Below, piece by piece: positions 50,561 to 63,740 of a stretch of DNA of 64,000 nt (positions are counted from its first letter, which is position 1; each line of letters begins with the position of its first letter). The notes below the pieces were generated by a model. The model made no database searches. It was not told the origin of the DNA and saw only the letters and a program-made list of their open reading frames with translations. This DNA is from Pholis gunnellus. Lineage: Eukaryota > Chordata > Actinopteri > Perciformes > Pholidae. Position numbers and translations under genes: made by a program. The stretch covers positions 2,336,769 to 2,400,768 of the forward strand of contig OU342816.1 of the NCBI GenBank assembly GCA_910591455.2. The letters are read 5' to 3'.

Positions 50561-51607
50561 TTTAACAAGCCCTTTGAGGACAATTAGTGATCTGGGGCTG
50601 TTTAATTATTATGTTTAATTATTATTTCCTTGGCATAACTTGACTTAAGCCATTTGCATTGTGCTTTTGTATTTTACAGCATGTTTTTTCACGACAGTAA
50701 CTCTGAAGAAAAGAAGTTCGTTTTTTAATGAAGTACATTATTAAAGCTGGGGCGGGCTGTTTGGTATTATTGGGGGAAATAATCCATCATAACCGTTCAG
50801 CATATTGTAGTTCAGGTTCAACCCTCAGTGTGTGAAGATTCCTGGATATAGCTTCAATATGGGAGATGGAGCGCACATTTTTTTTAACCGGCTTTGTATC
50901 ATTGCAACGCGGGAGGTATGTGTAAATGATCAATGTTCATTGGCCCCCCCCCCCCCCTCGTCACTGATGCCCAAAGCTTGCCACACATTTACCGGCGAGG
51001 ATTCGCTGGATTATGCAAAACGCGTCATTTCGCTTAATCCAGTGAACTTTTGCCGACGGTTGAGCAGAAAGCTCCGCGCAAATTTTCAAAATTTCCAGCC
51101 CTTTAAATAGAATCTTTCTATAAGTGGAGTTTTGAGTTGTGTGGGCTTTTGCTCACTTCACACTGTGGGTTGATCAGTTCGATGGTCAGAGCGGAGCTGC
51201 ACTGTGGCTGACCTGCTGTTCTCCTCAGGAATGTGCTCTGTTTGTGTATTGATTGGCAGGGGGGCTCCGACCAGAATGCGTGATATAACTCCATTGTTTG
51301 GGGATGTGTTCAGGGACAAGAAACAAAACAGGAACACGGTGGGTTTTTTTAAACAAAACAGAACGAGATGTTAAAATGAAAACCTGATATCAACAAAGAG
51401 AAAGATCTGCAAAAAGTAATGACTTTTATCAAACAAACCGTCATTACAGCGGCCTGTTGTTGACATTAATAACAAACTCCTTTCTTTTGCAATACTGAAG
51501 AGGAAGAGATTAAACATCATAATGTAAAATGTTAGAATATGTCAGCTTTGTGACTTGATTTTTTTGCTCAGTTGCTCACGTCCTCCACTGTTGAGCGTTT
51601 GGAATGT

Positions 51608-51650
51608 GGGTGGTGGTGGTGGTGGTGGTGGTGGCGGTGGCGGTGGCGGG
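51608..51650. repeat. (GGT)n/(GGC)n trinucleotide repeat
   Basis: About 14 units of GGT turning into GGC/GGT near the end. Confidence 0.9.
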
Positions 51651-51935
51651 TGGTTGGGGAGTTTTTGTTCTCAAACATTACTGGCGAGTATGGGAGGTTT
51701 CCAAACCAGACACCCAAGAAACGGGCAAATAAACTGTCGTATTTGATCAACGAGCGAGAGTCCAGATTCATCATATACAGTGAGAGTAAAACGTGTATTT
51801 ATTGCCCCTTGAGACATGAACTGATTCAGCAATTTTTTTCTTTCTCTCCTGATTTACTCTCATCGGCTTTCCTTCTCATCCTCTCAATTCCAATTCCTTT
51901 CCTCACCTCCTCTCTTCTTCTCTCCTGTCATTCAG

Positions 51936-52733
51936 CTCCTGCAAGGCGAGGAAAGTCTGCTAAACCTAAGGATGGAGAAGTCCATGCAGTCCGCTTGGAA
52001 AACGCCTCAGCTGGGCCGCAAAGCGCGAGGGAGCAACAAGCTGCGCGCTCGCGGAAACCCGCAACCCACCGCCCCCGCCTTGCCCCAGACGCCCCCGTCT
52101 GCGGCCTCCGCCGCCACCTCCGCCTCCGCCTCCGGCAGCCCCTCCGCCTCCGGCAGCCCCTCCACCGCAAAGCAGTGGGAAAGCGTGGTGGAGGAAACGC
52201 CCGGCCACGTGGTCCGGAAAGGGGAAAGGTCCAGGGGCTCCTCCAAGGCCTTGCACCACCACTACCTTCATCACCACCAGACAAGGAGCTCTGACCTAGA
52301 CAGGGACCCGCCGCCGCAGCCGCCCATCTCCAAAATGGATTCCTGTCACATCTCGGAGGACCGCGGCCCATGGGACAGCGTCTACGAGGGGAATGACGAC
52401 GCGTTCGGTTTCACTGCGAGCTCATCTCCGCGTCCGGCCTCCAGCCCCGGGGCCACGTTGCCCGACACGGGGGCGTTCGTTCGCGGCAGGGTGCCGCGGC
52501 TCCGTCTGACCCGCCAGGTGAAATCCAGAGGCAGGGGTGTCGGTGCGCGCGTCCGGGGGCTGCAGCCCGTGGGCCTGCCGCTCACGGGAAAGGACACGTC
52601 CGAGACCGACGGGTACTTCTCCGACGGCGAGCAGAGTGATCCGGACACGCGCTCTGGCCCGCGCAAACTCCGCTTGCCGCAGTTGCATTCTGGGAACGAG
52701 GACCTGCTGAGAAGGAGCGTGCTGGCCTCATAA
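51936..52733 (+). CDS. jade2: jade2 terminal coding exon with ETDGYFSDGE motif
   Basis: The last coding exon: acceptor TGTCATTCAG, phase 0, 265 codons and a TAA stop at 52731-52733. It starts LLQGEESLLNLR, matching human JADE2 LLQDEETLLSF. Residues about 40-90 are Ala/Ser/Pro-rich with two 18-bp tandem copies (SASGSP). A His-rich stretch (HHHYLHHH) follows near residue 108. Residues 222-232 are SETDGYFSDGE (52599-52631), the JADE C-terminal motif, and the protein ends VLAS exactly like mammalian JADE2. It is shorter than the human tail and very GC- and CpG-rich compared with the introns. Most of it is probably disordered. The ends and motif make the jade2 assignment firm. Confidence 0.95.
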   Translation, partial: LLQGEESLLNLRMEKSMQSAWKTPQLGRKARGSNKLRARGNPQPTAPALPQTPPSAASAATSASASGSPSASGSPSTAKQWESVVEETPGHVVRKGERSRGSSKALHHHYLHHHQTRSSDLDRDPPPQPPISKMDSCHISEDRGPWDSVYEGNDDAFGFTASSSPRPASSPGATLPDTGAFVRGRVPRLRLTRQVKSRGRGVGARVRGLQPVGLPLTGKDTSETDGYFSDGEQSDPDTRSGPRKLRLPQLHSGNEDLLRRSVLAS

Positions 52734-52777
52734 AGAACTGAGACACAGTGGTCCTAACTGTTTCTCCATCTGTGCCC

Positions 52778-52783
52778 AATAAA
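52778..52783 (+). terminator. Candidate proximal polyadenylation signal
   Basis: AATAAA 45 bases after the jade2 stop codon (GTGCCCAATAAACAGTCC). The downstream sequence is not clearly GU-rich. If used it would give an unusually short 3' UTR. Confidence 0.3.
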
Positions 52784-53745
52784 CAGTCCAGAAAACATGG
52801 CTGGATGGCGTCGTTCAACCAAATCCCTGTCACATTTACCCGAGAAAAATCTCTTCAGCTCTCACCTGATTTGTTTTTGGGAGAGGGGTTGGGGGGATTT
52901 GAATGTAGCGGTTTGCCTGTCGTACAGTAAAGCTTCTCCACCGGACCGTAGTTTCTTCGCTAGCTTTCCACAAGATGCGATACATTCAGCAAATAGGAAA
53001 GAAACATTACCCATAGTCCTCTTTTGTTTTGTATTTCTGATTCATTTTGTTTCTGGGCGTTGAAGTACCCATTTCTGCCAGACTTGGGAACAAACACTTC
53101 GGGGCATTATTATGATTATTATTATTATTATTCAAGCTGGTTTCAGGGTCTGCTTCGCTCTCGGTCCTCTTGGCCTGAGATGCATCCGACGAGTCCCTGT
53201 TTTCTTGAATATGTTCAGTGGAAAGACAATTTCACACCAGAGCTGGTCTGAATATGTACAAAGGGCGACCTGGGATAACATGTATTCAGCCTTGAAAAGC
53301 ACAACTAGCTAGTCATAAGAGCTGTAACGTAAGCACTCGTGTGTGTATAATAGATCATTCAGGGTTGGGTTCAATTCTCATCACGTTGACTCAAACTATA
53401 AACTAAAGCCCTTATTCTCAAATTTATCTCCACAAACGAAAAAGACAAGATTTCAAGCTTCTCCGACTTTATTTTTTATAGCAAATAGATTGAGCCCGAC
53501 CCTGGTGCTCATTCAGATTGTCACACAGAGACACAAACACACAGACATACTGACACACATACTACTATAAGCAAATCCCTTTGCTCACATCACAGCCGTT
53601 GTTGAGATATTTCAGCTGCTTTCAAATTCTTCCGAATTCTGAGTTACACTTTTTTTTTTTTTTTTTTTTTTTAAGCCTGAATCTTTGGAGAAAAATCATC
53701 GTAGAAACTCTGTGCCTTCTGTCGCTTTCCCTGTGCAACCTGCCT

Positions 53746-53769
53746 CCCCCCCCCCCCCCCCCCCCCCCC
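53746..53769 (-). repeat. Run of 24 C
   Basis: An uninterrupted C tract, i.e. a G24 tract on the minus strand; about 75 bp after a T23 run (53650-53672). Confidence 0.95.
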
Positions 53770-55633
53770 ACACACCAACCTTATATCAATCAACCAAACA
53801 ATCAATAAGTAGATCAATCAGTCGTTTCTCAATCGGATTTGTAACAATCAAACCAAAAGGAAATCCCGTTGGATGGGTTACCGAGTGTAGCCAAGCATTG
53901 GGCTCCTTGTCACCTTAACAATTGTCGAGTGCCTGAAACAAGGATGTAAATGCAGCGTTTGCCATTAATCAACGACGCATCTGCACGCAGTTAGCGAAGC
54001 AGAGCCACAAAGTACTATCAGTGCAAAGAGCTGCTTACTGTTCTGTGCCCCCCACAACCCCACAACCCCCCAACCACAACCCACCCACCTAACTAGATCA
54101 CTGCAGTCCAGAGCCGTCGATAAACAGGGTTTGGCCACATTACACTGAGAACGCCACGTCGCCGCGTCTCCTCGAGAGACACGACTTAAACAATAGATAA
54201 AATAAACAGTCAGCTAGCGGGCTTCAGTTTTAAAATATAACTTAAACCTGCTAGCTGACTGAGTCAAAATCTTTTCTTTTTTGTATTTTGTGTAGCCTGT
54301 TCAGTGGTATGCTTTAAAAGATGCTTTATTATTCAAGTTTAATGTGTAAAGATATGTCCTCAACCCACAAAGGTCCATTAACTGGATTTTTTTAGCTTTC
54401 AACTCACAGTCTCGACCGACTCAGGTGTCGTCACGTGAGAGTGAAGAAACAAGTTTCATGAGCATCTACATTACAAATGAAGTAGCTCGAAAGTTTCCTC
54501 AAACCCTTTTCCCCCTGAAACTTTTTCATGAAAGTGAAACAGGTTAGTCACACTTTATATCGCCCATGTGTGTCTATGCAAGTGATGGTATCGGTGCGCT
54601 AAGATGCACGACACTGTTTCGTTTCAGAGGCCCACTGGGCGTTTGCGGCGGCGTTTGTTTAAGTTTGACGCGGCCAAGCTCTCGTTACGGACGGCTCTGC
54701 TGCACCTGTTCTCCTGTTAGATGAATGATGACGATGTAATAATCAGCTTCAGAGGCCTGAACGCTCTTCGAGTTCTTGAATTGAGTTGTTTGTAAATTTG
54801 TTTAAGAAAAAAGAAAAAGGAAATACTTTTTGTTGTTTCTCTCAGAGAGTTGTATTTTGTACTTAAAGCAGTCCATGGTATTCTCAGGGGTTAAAGAAAA
54901 AAAACTTTAAAAAAAGAATCAAAGGTTTAAAAATGTATCGAAAAAGGGACGTAAAACAGAGATACATATATACATATATAAATATACATAGATATATATA
55001 TATCTATATGTATATATAGATATGTATATACATATTTTATAATGTATACAGTATATATATATAGTGATGTGTGTACGTCTAAAAACTTCCTTATTTGGCA
55101 AGCTCCACTGTTTTAACTCCTACACGACTACTACTGAGCATGTTCCTTCTCTCAGTATGACCATCAGCCCTGGGTTCAATAGTGTCAACCAATAATTAAA
55201 CTGGTTTCAGTTACCAGATGAAAAAGCATCGTTCTCAAAAGCATCACAAGTGGGGTATTTTTTTAAGGGCTGCTTGACCCAGGCCTGACGAACAGACACT
55301 TACATAGAGGTGCAAGTCCAATCTACTTCCTCTGTTATACGGACAGCTTCTCACCTGTCTTCTGAAGTGACCACGCCAAAGAACGGATCTGTGTATCAAG
55401 GCCGCATATTTTACATCTTATCCACAGAAAAAAACACACAAGATGAAGAGTGTTAGATAGGGATGACAAAACAGCTCGAAACTCGATAAACCCCGACGTG
55501 GATTCTCCCACATCCGCATTCACGTGGGGGGGGGGGATGTCGCCACAGTAATGGAAACGCAGACTATTAACCCCTCCCTCCCCTCCCCTTCAGAAAAAGC
55601 CAAATGCTGCTGAACTGAACACGCATCATACAG

Positions 55634-55667
<34 letters not shown>

Positions 55668-55940
55668 AGAGCTGGTACAACAGGGTTATAATGTACAAGA
55701 TGATTCGTTTTTTATGTATATGTGGTCCTGACTGCATCAGGAAGTGACACGCCCTCTGTCAGCAGGAGAGTATTATTGCTTCAGGTGGAGCCATCGTGGA
55801 AGATTCACTGTCTGGAAAAACAATTTTTAAAAAAAACAACTCTTTTGAAATGTTTTTTGACACGACAGGTGGAAGATTTAGGACTTCTACGTTGGCTACC
55901 GTTAGTACAACCCCCATAAAAACTGACCGCAGCAACACAT

Positions 55941-55983
<43 letters not shown>
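55941..55983. repeat. (CAA)14 trinucleotide repeat
   Basis: A perfect CAA array; reads as polyasparagine in one frame, which is an artefact. Confidence 0.95.
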
Positions 55984-55984
<1 letters not shown>

Positions 55985-57748
55985 AACCGCAACAAAAGTT
56001 TGTGTTTTTTTAAAAGCGAGGACGCGGTGACGTATCGTCATTACGGCCCGCGGAGTCCTCCGACCGTGGTGGTCCGTGACACCATTCACGGGTCGCTAAG
56101 ACAGAAACACGTAATCTCGGTTTCAATATTCAATGTTCAGAGTAGCTTGACTTTGTAGACAGTGGTATTAGAAAAAGGCCTCACATGTACGGCCCTTTTT
56201 AACATGTAGTAGCAAATGCTAAGGCTGCACAGCGCTAGCAGGGAAATAAACAAAAAAAGGTTGTTTTTTTTGGGGCTGAATGTCCTCTCCAGGAGTTGTG
56301 GAGGTGGTTACGTGAGTTACACTCGCTGTTTCTAAAGATTCTCTCCAGGTGGTTGGTCAGATTTGGAGCAGCACTGTAGTACCTTTTTTCCCTTGATACT
56401 GTGCAGCCTTGGCAAACACAAACTGGTTATTATTCTATATTTACAGTGTGGCTTCCGTGCCATCTCCTTCCGCTTCATAGATACTGTAGACTGGACTCTT
56501 TTTGCTGGTTCTTTTTTTTTTATTTTTTACTATCAATATCCAACTAGAATACAACTTCAAAGCATCACTGTCCTCCGTGTGGTACGCTGGTGTGGGTGTT
56601 GGCTCACAGCCCGAAAAAGTACTCTGATGATCTTTAGAATTTTTGCAACTCCTGTCAGGTCGGATATCCAGACTAGATTGTTCTTCTCCTCCCCGGGTTT
56701 CATCTGAAATGTCAGTCACGGCGTCAGTGTTATGTTCTTCTGTGGGAGAGCTCACCATCCACGGATAGAAGTACAACTATACCGTTTTCTAAATGGTGAG
56801 CCGGTGCATGCGTGAGGGCACAAAACCCCTCCAGGAGTTTGGCATCAATGCTTGCAACCGCAGAAATGAGCCGGTGACGTAATGGCGGGTCAGAAAACAC
56901 GCCCGCGCACGGTGATGCACTCCACCTCGGCTTCTGCTGAAAAGCTGGTTAAAGGCCAACGCCGATGGCTGCGGGCCGATTGGAAGCTGGCCTGTGATTC
57001 ACAGAGCCGCTGTCTTACTGTACCGACACTGTTGTAAAACTCCTTGGAAAGACATCACTGCACCAGCAGGGCTGGGTTCCTCAGAACTTCCTCAGCGGAG
57101 CAAAGATCATGTTTAAAGCTTTTCTTTTCATTGTTAATGTTAGTAGTAGGGAGGCAATTTAAGCGACAAAACGCTCGTAAAATGCTGTTGTACAAACGGA
57201 TTAATGCAACGAAACCATTCAAAAAGGGGGAAAAAATCTACTGAATGGGGGGGAAATGAATTCCAGGATTTTAAGGCACAAGCTGATCGTTGCTCTGAGG
57301 TGGTTTTGTGGAACCAGAAGGACACCAGAATGCTTTTCATAAGTTGCTCCTTCAGCCAATGAGAAAGTGGTTTGAGGCTGTCCTCAGGTCAGTAAAACAG
57401 GATTTGCAAATGCGTTCCTTAAAGTGATGATGAATTTAATTTGCTGCCTCAGCACATTGGGTTTGTCTGTTTTTTTTCCACAAAGCGAGCATTCTGGTCT
57501 TTCTGCTGAACGAGAGACTGTCACTGTTTAATCGTTTTTGTAAATGCAGACTGACCCAATGAGCGCTTAGTGCTTCCTGTTCTCTGATACAGTTGAATAG
57601 TCTTTATTGTCCGACGCCAGCCACGCAAACCCACCCACCAACCTACCACTGGAGTGTGTACACATTTACAATAATGTATAATACTGTTCAACCGCTACTA
57701 CTAGAGACATGTTCATTTTCCGTGTTTTGAAAAAGCCTTTGGAAGCTG

Positions 57749-57752
<4 letters not shown>

Positions 57753-57802
<50 letters not shown>
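57753..57802. repeat. (TC)25 microsatellite
   Basis: A perfect TC array. Confidence 0.95.
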
Positions 57803-57805
<3 letters not shown>

Positions 57806-58205
57806 GTAACGCTTTAGCTGGCCGCCGTGGCTTTTATCAAATTTAGAAAGCTGACTCATTATCTGCTTACTCTGTTGTTGTTTTTTACTGGCGCTTTGCC
57901 GGCAAAGTTACGGCTTCAAGGTCTCAGCATCCTAAAACCCAGACACACTGCACAGGTTGGAGGTTTAGTCGTGCAGACCTGAGCCGCCTCGGAGGCGGAA
58001 ACGAGCTTGATTGTCAAGTCGAGCCCTACATTGGTGGAGTCGAAGAACCACAGAGATTTGAATCTTTTCTCACTCGTTCGTGATGTTTAATGGTAGTTTA
58101 GCGCACAAAGATCAATACAGGCAAGAACACTCAGTTTGAACTCGGAGGGTCAGTTCGGCGAACTACTTAAACTAGATGCACCGTTATGACAAATACAAAC
58201 CAGAT

Positions 58206-58640
58206 GTCATGTTTAGAGCCGCAGCGATTCATTGATTAGTCGAACAACAGAACATGAATTGGACTCTATTTTTGATGATCCAATATGAGTCTTTGTCTGG
58301 CTTTTTTAAAGCAACAATGGCAAAACACTCAATGATTTTAGCTTCTCAAATGTAATGTTGTGAGGATTTGCTGCTTTTTCTTGCGAACAAGAGAATATCT
58401 TTTGAGTGGCTGTTTGGACAGAACAAGCAATTTAATGGCAATTCAAAGGCGAGCCAGATTGTTTTTTAGGGGCCCAAGGAGACATATTCAAATTCCGAGT
58501 TTTATCCAATCAACAGTCCAAAAACTTAAAGATGATCACTGTGGAATACAAAACACAGGAAAGCAGAGCATACTGTATGTTCCATCGTTGCTTGGGTAGA
58601 CAACCGTAACCGATTAATCAAAGTGTATTTTCATGTTAAG
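58206..58640. mobile_element. hAT-like MITE (AGTCCAAAA...AATCGATTA family)
   Basis: GAGCCGCAGCGATTCATTGA at the left, the middle phrases GATTTTAGCTTCTCAAATGT, GAGGATTTGCTGCTTTTTCT and CAACAGTCCAAAAACTTAAA, and ACCGATTAATCAAAG at the right match a MITE that is extremely common in percomorph fish. No transposase. A further fragment of the same family (CCAACAGTCCAAAACCTTAA, ATATTCTCATTTGAGCA) lies at 63015-63080. Confidence 0.6.
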
Positions 58641-59126
58641 AAATAAAACAATTTTTGTTCCGTGAGCTTCAGTCCAGCATCACTGAGACAGAACCGGTCT
58701 TTGGCTCCACCCACTACGGCTCAACACCAGCAGAGAGGTCACGTCCGCCTCCAGAGCGGCTCCAAACTAAAGCTCCAATCTGCACCTACTGCGCACCTTA
58801 ATCTGTCTCTGCCATCCAACATCTTCCTCACTGTTCCTCCCCCTACCACCAGCAACCCCCCCCCCCTAAAATAAAAAGACATAAAAAATACACCCGTCCT
58901 GCCCACAACTCCTCCTCTCTCTCTTCTCCTCTCCTGTCCGTTGATCAGCCTCTCAGACCGGCACGTGGCTCTTTTTTTAATCGCTTTTGAAGCTTAAAAA
59001 AAACTAAACAAATGAAAATGTCAAAGAAGGAAAAAAAGGATGTCTGTGGCTTTAAGGACAAATAATGACAGGCACGTGTTGTGGAAGTACGTGTGAGGAG
59101 GAGAAAACGTTGCACTCTGCTTTGGC

Positions 59127-59200
59127 CTGGAGAGAGAGAGAGAGAGAGAGAGAGAAGGGAGAGGGAGATGGAGAGAGAGAAAGAGAGGAGAGGAGGGAGA
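59127..59200. repeat. (GA)n purine-rich repeat
   Basis: (GA)n at 59133-59153 followed by GGGAGAGGGAGATGGAGAGA-type purine sequence. A pyrimidine-rich CTCTCTC stretch follows at 59325-59372, making a loose inverted pair. Confidence 0.85.
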
Positions 59201-60693
59201 CGTTTACTGAACCGGAGCCAGAGACGCAGACAGAGAGTACAACTTGTTCTTTCCCCTGCGTTCTGTTTGCAGTCAAGTTAACAAGCAGCTAATATAAACA
59301 GCACCCTTTCCTTTTTCCTTGCCCTCTTGCCTCCTTTTCTCTCTCTCTCTCCTCTCTCTCTCTCTCCGTTTATCTCGATGCAGCCAGGTCTCTCCATCCA
59401 AGTGTTTTCCTTTACAGACTAACAATCGAATCAGGAAAGCAGAACGGGAACCGGTGAAATTTCCATTACATAGCCTGACGAGCCCGGAAAACAATTCAGT
59501 ATTTTACGACCATGACTTTCCATATAAATCCCCCTCTGTGGTTCTATTCAATTCAATTCAATGTGGCTTTATAGGCGTGGAATATAAAGTACACAATAAT
59601 ATTAATATGAATACAAACACAACATAACAATTGTTACAGAATAATGATACAATGTTCTATATTTCTTTTACTGTCAACAAATCCCATGAAAAGACCCAAA
59701 CCAACAATGCATTGATCTCACTAACGAGCAGATCCAAAGCCTCTGTCCTCTGCAGCGCAGATCACCAATGTTACATTTGAATATTTGTTTACGCACAATG
59801 GGTAAAATGTAAACGTCAGTTAAAAGGAAATGTGTATTTTTGATTTTGGGGTGAACTGTCCCTTTAAATGCCACAATCAGCCAGGTAAAATAAATGTAGG
59901 TTTTGTATTACCGGCCTTTTATTTAATTTTAATGTTAACTTATTTATCCGTACTCACTGACCTATGGTTTTATGTGTTTCCATGGAGTTAAGACCAATAA
60001 TAATCCAGTGTTGAAATCAAATTCTTTTTATGTAATTTTTGGCAACTTGAAACCTGGATGGAAACACTTTAATGGTTCCTCACAATCTGAAAAATTCACT
60101 CCGCCTCTGGTTCTCCCATCAGGCTTCAGGGCGGTTCAGACTCACACACACATATCACTTGCAGACATATCGGAGTTGTAAACGCGACCAAGACACACGG
60201 AAGATCCATTTGGCCCGAGCTCCCGTCTCCCACCGATGGTCCGAGCGACGTTCGGTAACATTAGATTTAGCTGGGAGCAAAAACACAAAGTGTTAATGTA
60301 ACAAAAGGACGTTGGCGGGAATGTGATTTACGAGGAAAAGAGTGATTTCACCGGAAAAACTTTACTTCCAGGTGTGAAAGTAATCTGGATAAATCTCGTC
60401 TAGACTGAAATTAAGAAGCATTTTGTTCAGAGGCCCTGTGCGCCGTGTTTCTGTCTCACCTTCACTGTGTCTGTCTCTGCTTTATTTATTCCTCCTGATA
60501 CCCGTTGTTTTATCTCGTTCCTCGCTGTTCCTCTTCACTGCTTTTGTAATCTGTCTTCTTTTTCCTCTTTTCAAACACACACACACAGAACAAATGTTTA
60601 TCTTCTACCACTGAGGCAAATACACCGCCTGATCTTTGATACACGCAGGGAAGGAAACTGATTTTGATCACATAAAGTGGGGAAAGTGCGGTC

Positions 60694-60824
<131 letters not shown>

Positions 60825-61619
60825 TAAGAAAGATACTAGACGTATAGTGAAAACTTTTTCAGCAGTTCTCCCGGTGAGATGACTGATCCTCCAGTCTCCC
60901 TTTGTTCTCTTCTTCCTCCTCTGTTGGGAACCGGAGCGATCCGTCTCCCAGTTCGGCTACATCCTCACCACGATGGCTGAAAACACCGTGTGTGTGTGTG
61001 TGTGTGTGTGCACACTAGTGTTTTCGTAGAGAAACATCTCTTCTTCATTGTCGTATTTTGGCCAGCGATCCACAAAAACACTCACAATCTGGTCGCTCTG
61101 CTGGTTAAACATCTGTCCCCCCCCCCCCCCCTGCTCTCTGAGACCCCCCATGTAAATAACCTTTAAGTTTGTTTACATGCATTGAAGTGACTTTCTCCCG
61201 TGAACTGATTTCTTAAACATCACGTTTCCGTAGTCAGGGTAGGGGATTAGAGAAACCTGGTTCCTCCCACTTACATTTCTCACAGAGAAAGCCAGTTGTA
61301 AGGCCGTGTAGACACATTGCTGCTTTTTTTTCTTCTCATCAGCTTCACACATGTGCACAAGACGTCAAGCCAGAGAGAGTAGAGCGGCCGGACGAGAAGG
61401 TGGGATCATTGCACCTGTAGCGATGCATCCTCTTGTGGTCTAGATACGTCGGTCAGCTCAGTCGGTTTTACTGCCTGATCGTGTTAACATCTGGAATGAG
61501 AGATCACAGAGAGGGTTTTCCTCATCTGCAAGAATAACGCGAGGATGTTATTCATGAACGCTGTTAGAAAGTTTTGGATTTAGACAAAGAGTCAGACTCA
61601 TGTGGATGTGCTCTGAAAC

Positions 61620-61622
<3 letters not shown>

Positions 61623-61680
<58 letters not shown>
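61623..61680. repeat. (TC)29 microsatellite
   Basis: A perfect TC array. Confidence 0.95.
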
Positions 61681-61684
<4 letters not shown>

Positions 61685-62711
61685 TTCATCGTCACCCTCT
61701 CTTTAACTTTCTGTTGCTTTGGCATTTTCTGTCTCAGCTCCGCTTCACGTCTCCACCTTTACTTATTTTCTTCTCAGTATCCCTCCTCAGTGCAGAGCAG
61801 GCAGTTTCTGACTCTCATTAATAACAAAACAACAACAACAACAACAACAAACAAAAAAACTCTGCTGACCTGCAATTCACAAGTTTTCTCCCTCAGGTTT
61901 GAAATACAACAACTATTCAGTGGAGTTTTGGTTTGCAGCAACTCCTATAAAATCTTAATAATATCCAACATTAATGTTCGTTTAGCTGCTTCTTGTGTGA
62001 ACAGCTTCTCTCCCTTTCTGAGATTGTTTTGCATCAAATTGGTCGTACTTTAGCACTATTTGAGTACAAATCAGCATCGTCCAATCAAAGCAGAGCTCCT
62101 CCTCCTCCTCTTGTCTCATTTGTCCTCATAAAGGTGTTAAAATCTCTACTGTGGTGTCCAGTTTCCCCCCCCCCCCCCTCTGCATCGGTTCTTCAACACA
62201 ATAATATGAATGTTGCAGGAGTTCATCCTTCTGTATTCTTTGATTCAAAGAATGTTGTGCCATTTGTTAATAGCAAAGAGAACTATTGAACATATATGAA
62301 AAAGAAGAGCTATTTTAAATTATTTTTTGGCTTTTTTTGCTATATTTATTTTTCTTGTATTAGAATCTTCTTTGTAGGAGGGAAAAATCAAAAAATGTAT
62401 TTTTCATTAGTGCGAAAAACCTATTTTCTTCCTTTTTGTACAATTTCGATGTTTTAAGCGAGACTTTGAAAAGCAATATGATGATGACGATGTTTCCTGT
62501 GACTGTATCTGCATGCTGTATGTGTTGCCTTAATGATGGCTGCATCCCACTACGATCCCACCCACACAGCCCCCCCCCCCCTCACCCCTGTCTGGCCCCT
62601 CCCTCCCCCAGCTTTGACCCCGCCCCCCCCCCTCACTTCCCACCCTCATCCGATGGAGCCCCAATCCCATCTGATCCAGTCCAGACCAATCCAGTCCAGT
62701 CCAGTGCAGTC

Positions 62712-62717
62712 AATAAA
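62712..62717 (+). terminator. Candidate distal polyadenylation signal
   Basis: AATAAA in AGTCAATAAAGCAGTGCTTT, followed within 30 bases by a GU-rich stretch (TGCTTTCTGTGTAC). It is preceded by a transposon-free, T-rich block. If it belongs to jade2 the 3' UTR would be about 10 kb; it could instead belong to another transcript. Confidence 0.4.
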
Positions 62718-62740
62718 GCAGTGCTTTCTGTGTACACGAA

Positions 62741-63500
62741 ACTCTCTGCCTCTCTGTTCATCACACAAACAAACACACTGAGGTCTCGCTGGTCTTTTCC
62801 ATCTGACTTACAAAGAAAGAAAAGTCCCTTAAAATGTTTATTTCACTCAAAACTTCAAATGTGAACCTCATAGTGAAGCTTCCTCTGAACGTACAAGTTT
62901 AATGCCAATCCATCAAAGTTGACAGTTGAACATTCCTCAGGATAAATAGCGGCGCTAGAGGAGAGGTTGGGATCACTAAAGTCAGTGGGACATCTTCTGA
63001 TTGTTGGTTTTGTCCGACCAACAGTCCAAAACCTTAAATATATTCAAAGAAAAACACTAAATATTCTCATTTGAGCACTCAGTTGACTTGTAGCACTGCC
63101 AAAATATGACAATAAGTCAATTATGGTTGACTTTTCTTCAGATCAAATGATGTTTCAGCTCAATATTTAAATCAATGTAGAGAAACTTCACCTGGATACT
63201 ATACTTTTTCTGACATACTATATACTAGCATTTTTACATTACATATACTACTAACTACTATGCAGTGAAATTGTCAGATACAGGCGTCCTGTCTGAAATG
63301 TCTGTGTGGCAATATAAAAATATCAAGATGGTGTGCTGTCCTTTTCTTTCCTTTTCCACTCTATATTGTGACTTTTTCTATGATATTCTATAATTTTGTA
63401 TTATTCTGAATATATTGTGTTTGGCAAACTTTGCTATGAACATTTTTGACATACTTGGGATCCTCCTAGAGCTGTTTTATGTTCATCGAACAGAATAACC
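62741..63500. other. Intergenic-looking DNA, no gene seen
   Basis: AT-rich sequence with a short MITE fragment (63015-63080) and ACTATATACTAGCATTTTTA/ACATACTACTAACTACTAT-type repeats near 63210-63260. Nothing coding is supported. Confidence 0.5.
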
Positions 63501-63514
63501 TGCCAAGAAAGACC

Positions 63515-63740
63515 TTCGTCGGAAAGGAGACCAAGAACCTCAAGACCACTCTGACAAACCTCTATTGTTCATCAATAATATTAGAATAACTGTCGGCGCA
63601 GACCCTTCAATAAATCCTGAAGTCAGCCTCTCCTCACAAAACAACTCACTGCAGCAGCCTGTAGTTTGTCAAACAACACGTGAAGGGCATGACGCAAAAG
63701 ATTCTGTAGTCTGATGAAACAAAATTCGAAATGCTTCAGC
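63515..63740 (+). pseudogene. Tc1/mariner transposase relic
   Basis: One frame near 63665-63736 reads FVKQHVKGMTQKIL, a stop where Trp is expected, then SDETKFEML. Tc1-type transposases have a matching block (FAKKHLKDxxQKILWSDETKIELFG), and the Asp of SDE is the first residue of their DDE catalytic triad. Upstream, AGACCAAGAACCTCAAGACC ACTCTGAC (63532 on) resembles the Tc1 linker region. Stops and frame changes show it is dead. The sequence after 63740 does not obviously continue the match. Confidence 0.6.

Larger units (their letters stand above)
49055..51935 (+). other. jade2: Last jade2 intron, 2.9 kb
   Basis: Donor GTAGGC; acceptor after a long pyrimidine stretch, CTCCTGTCATTCAG. It contains a GC-rich patch (50223-50560) and a GGT repeat (51608-51650). 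The rest is AT-rich with no recognisable feature. Confidence 0.9.
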
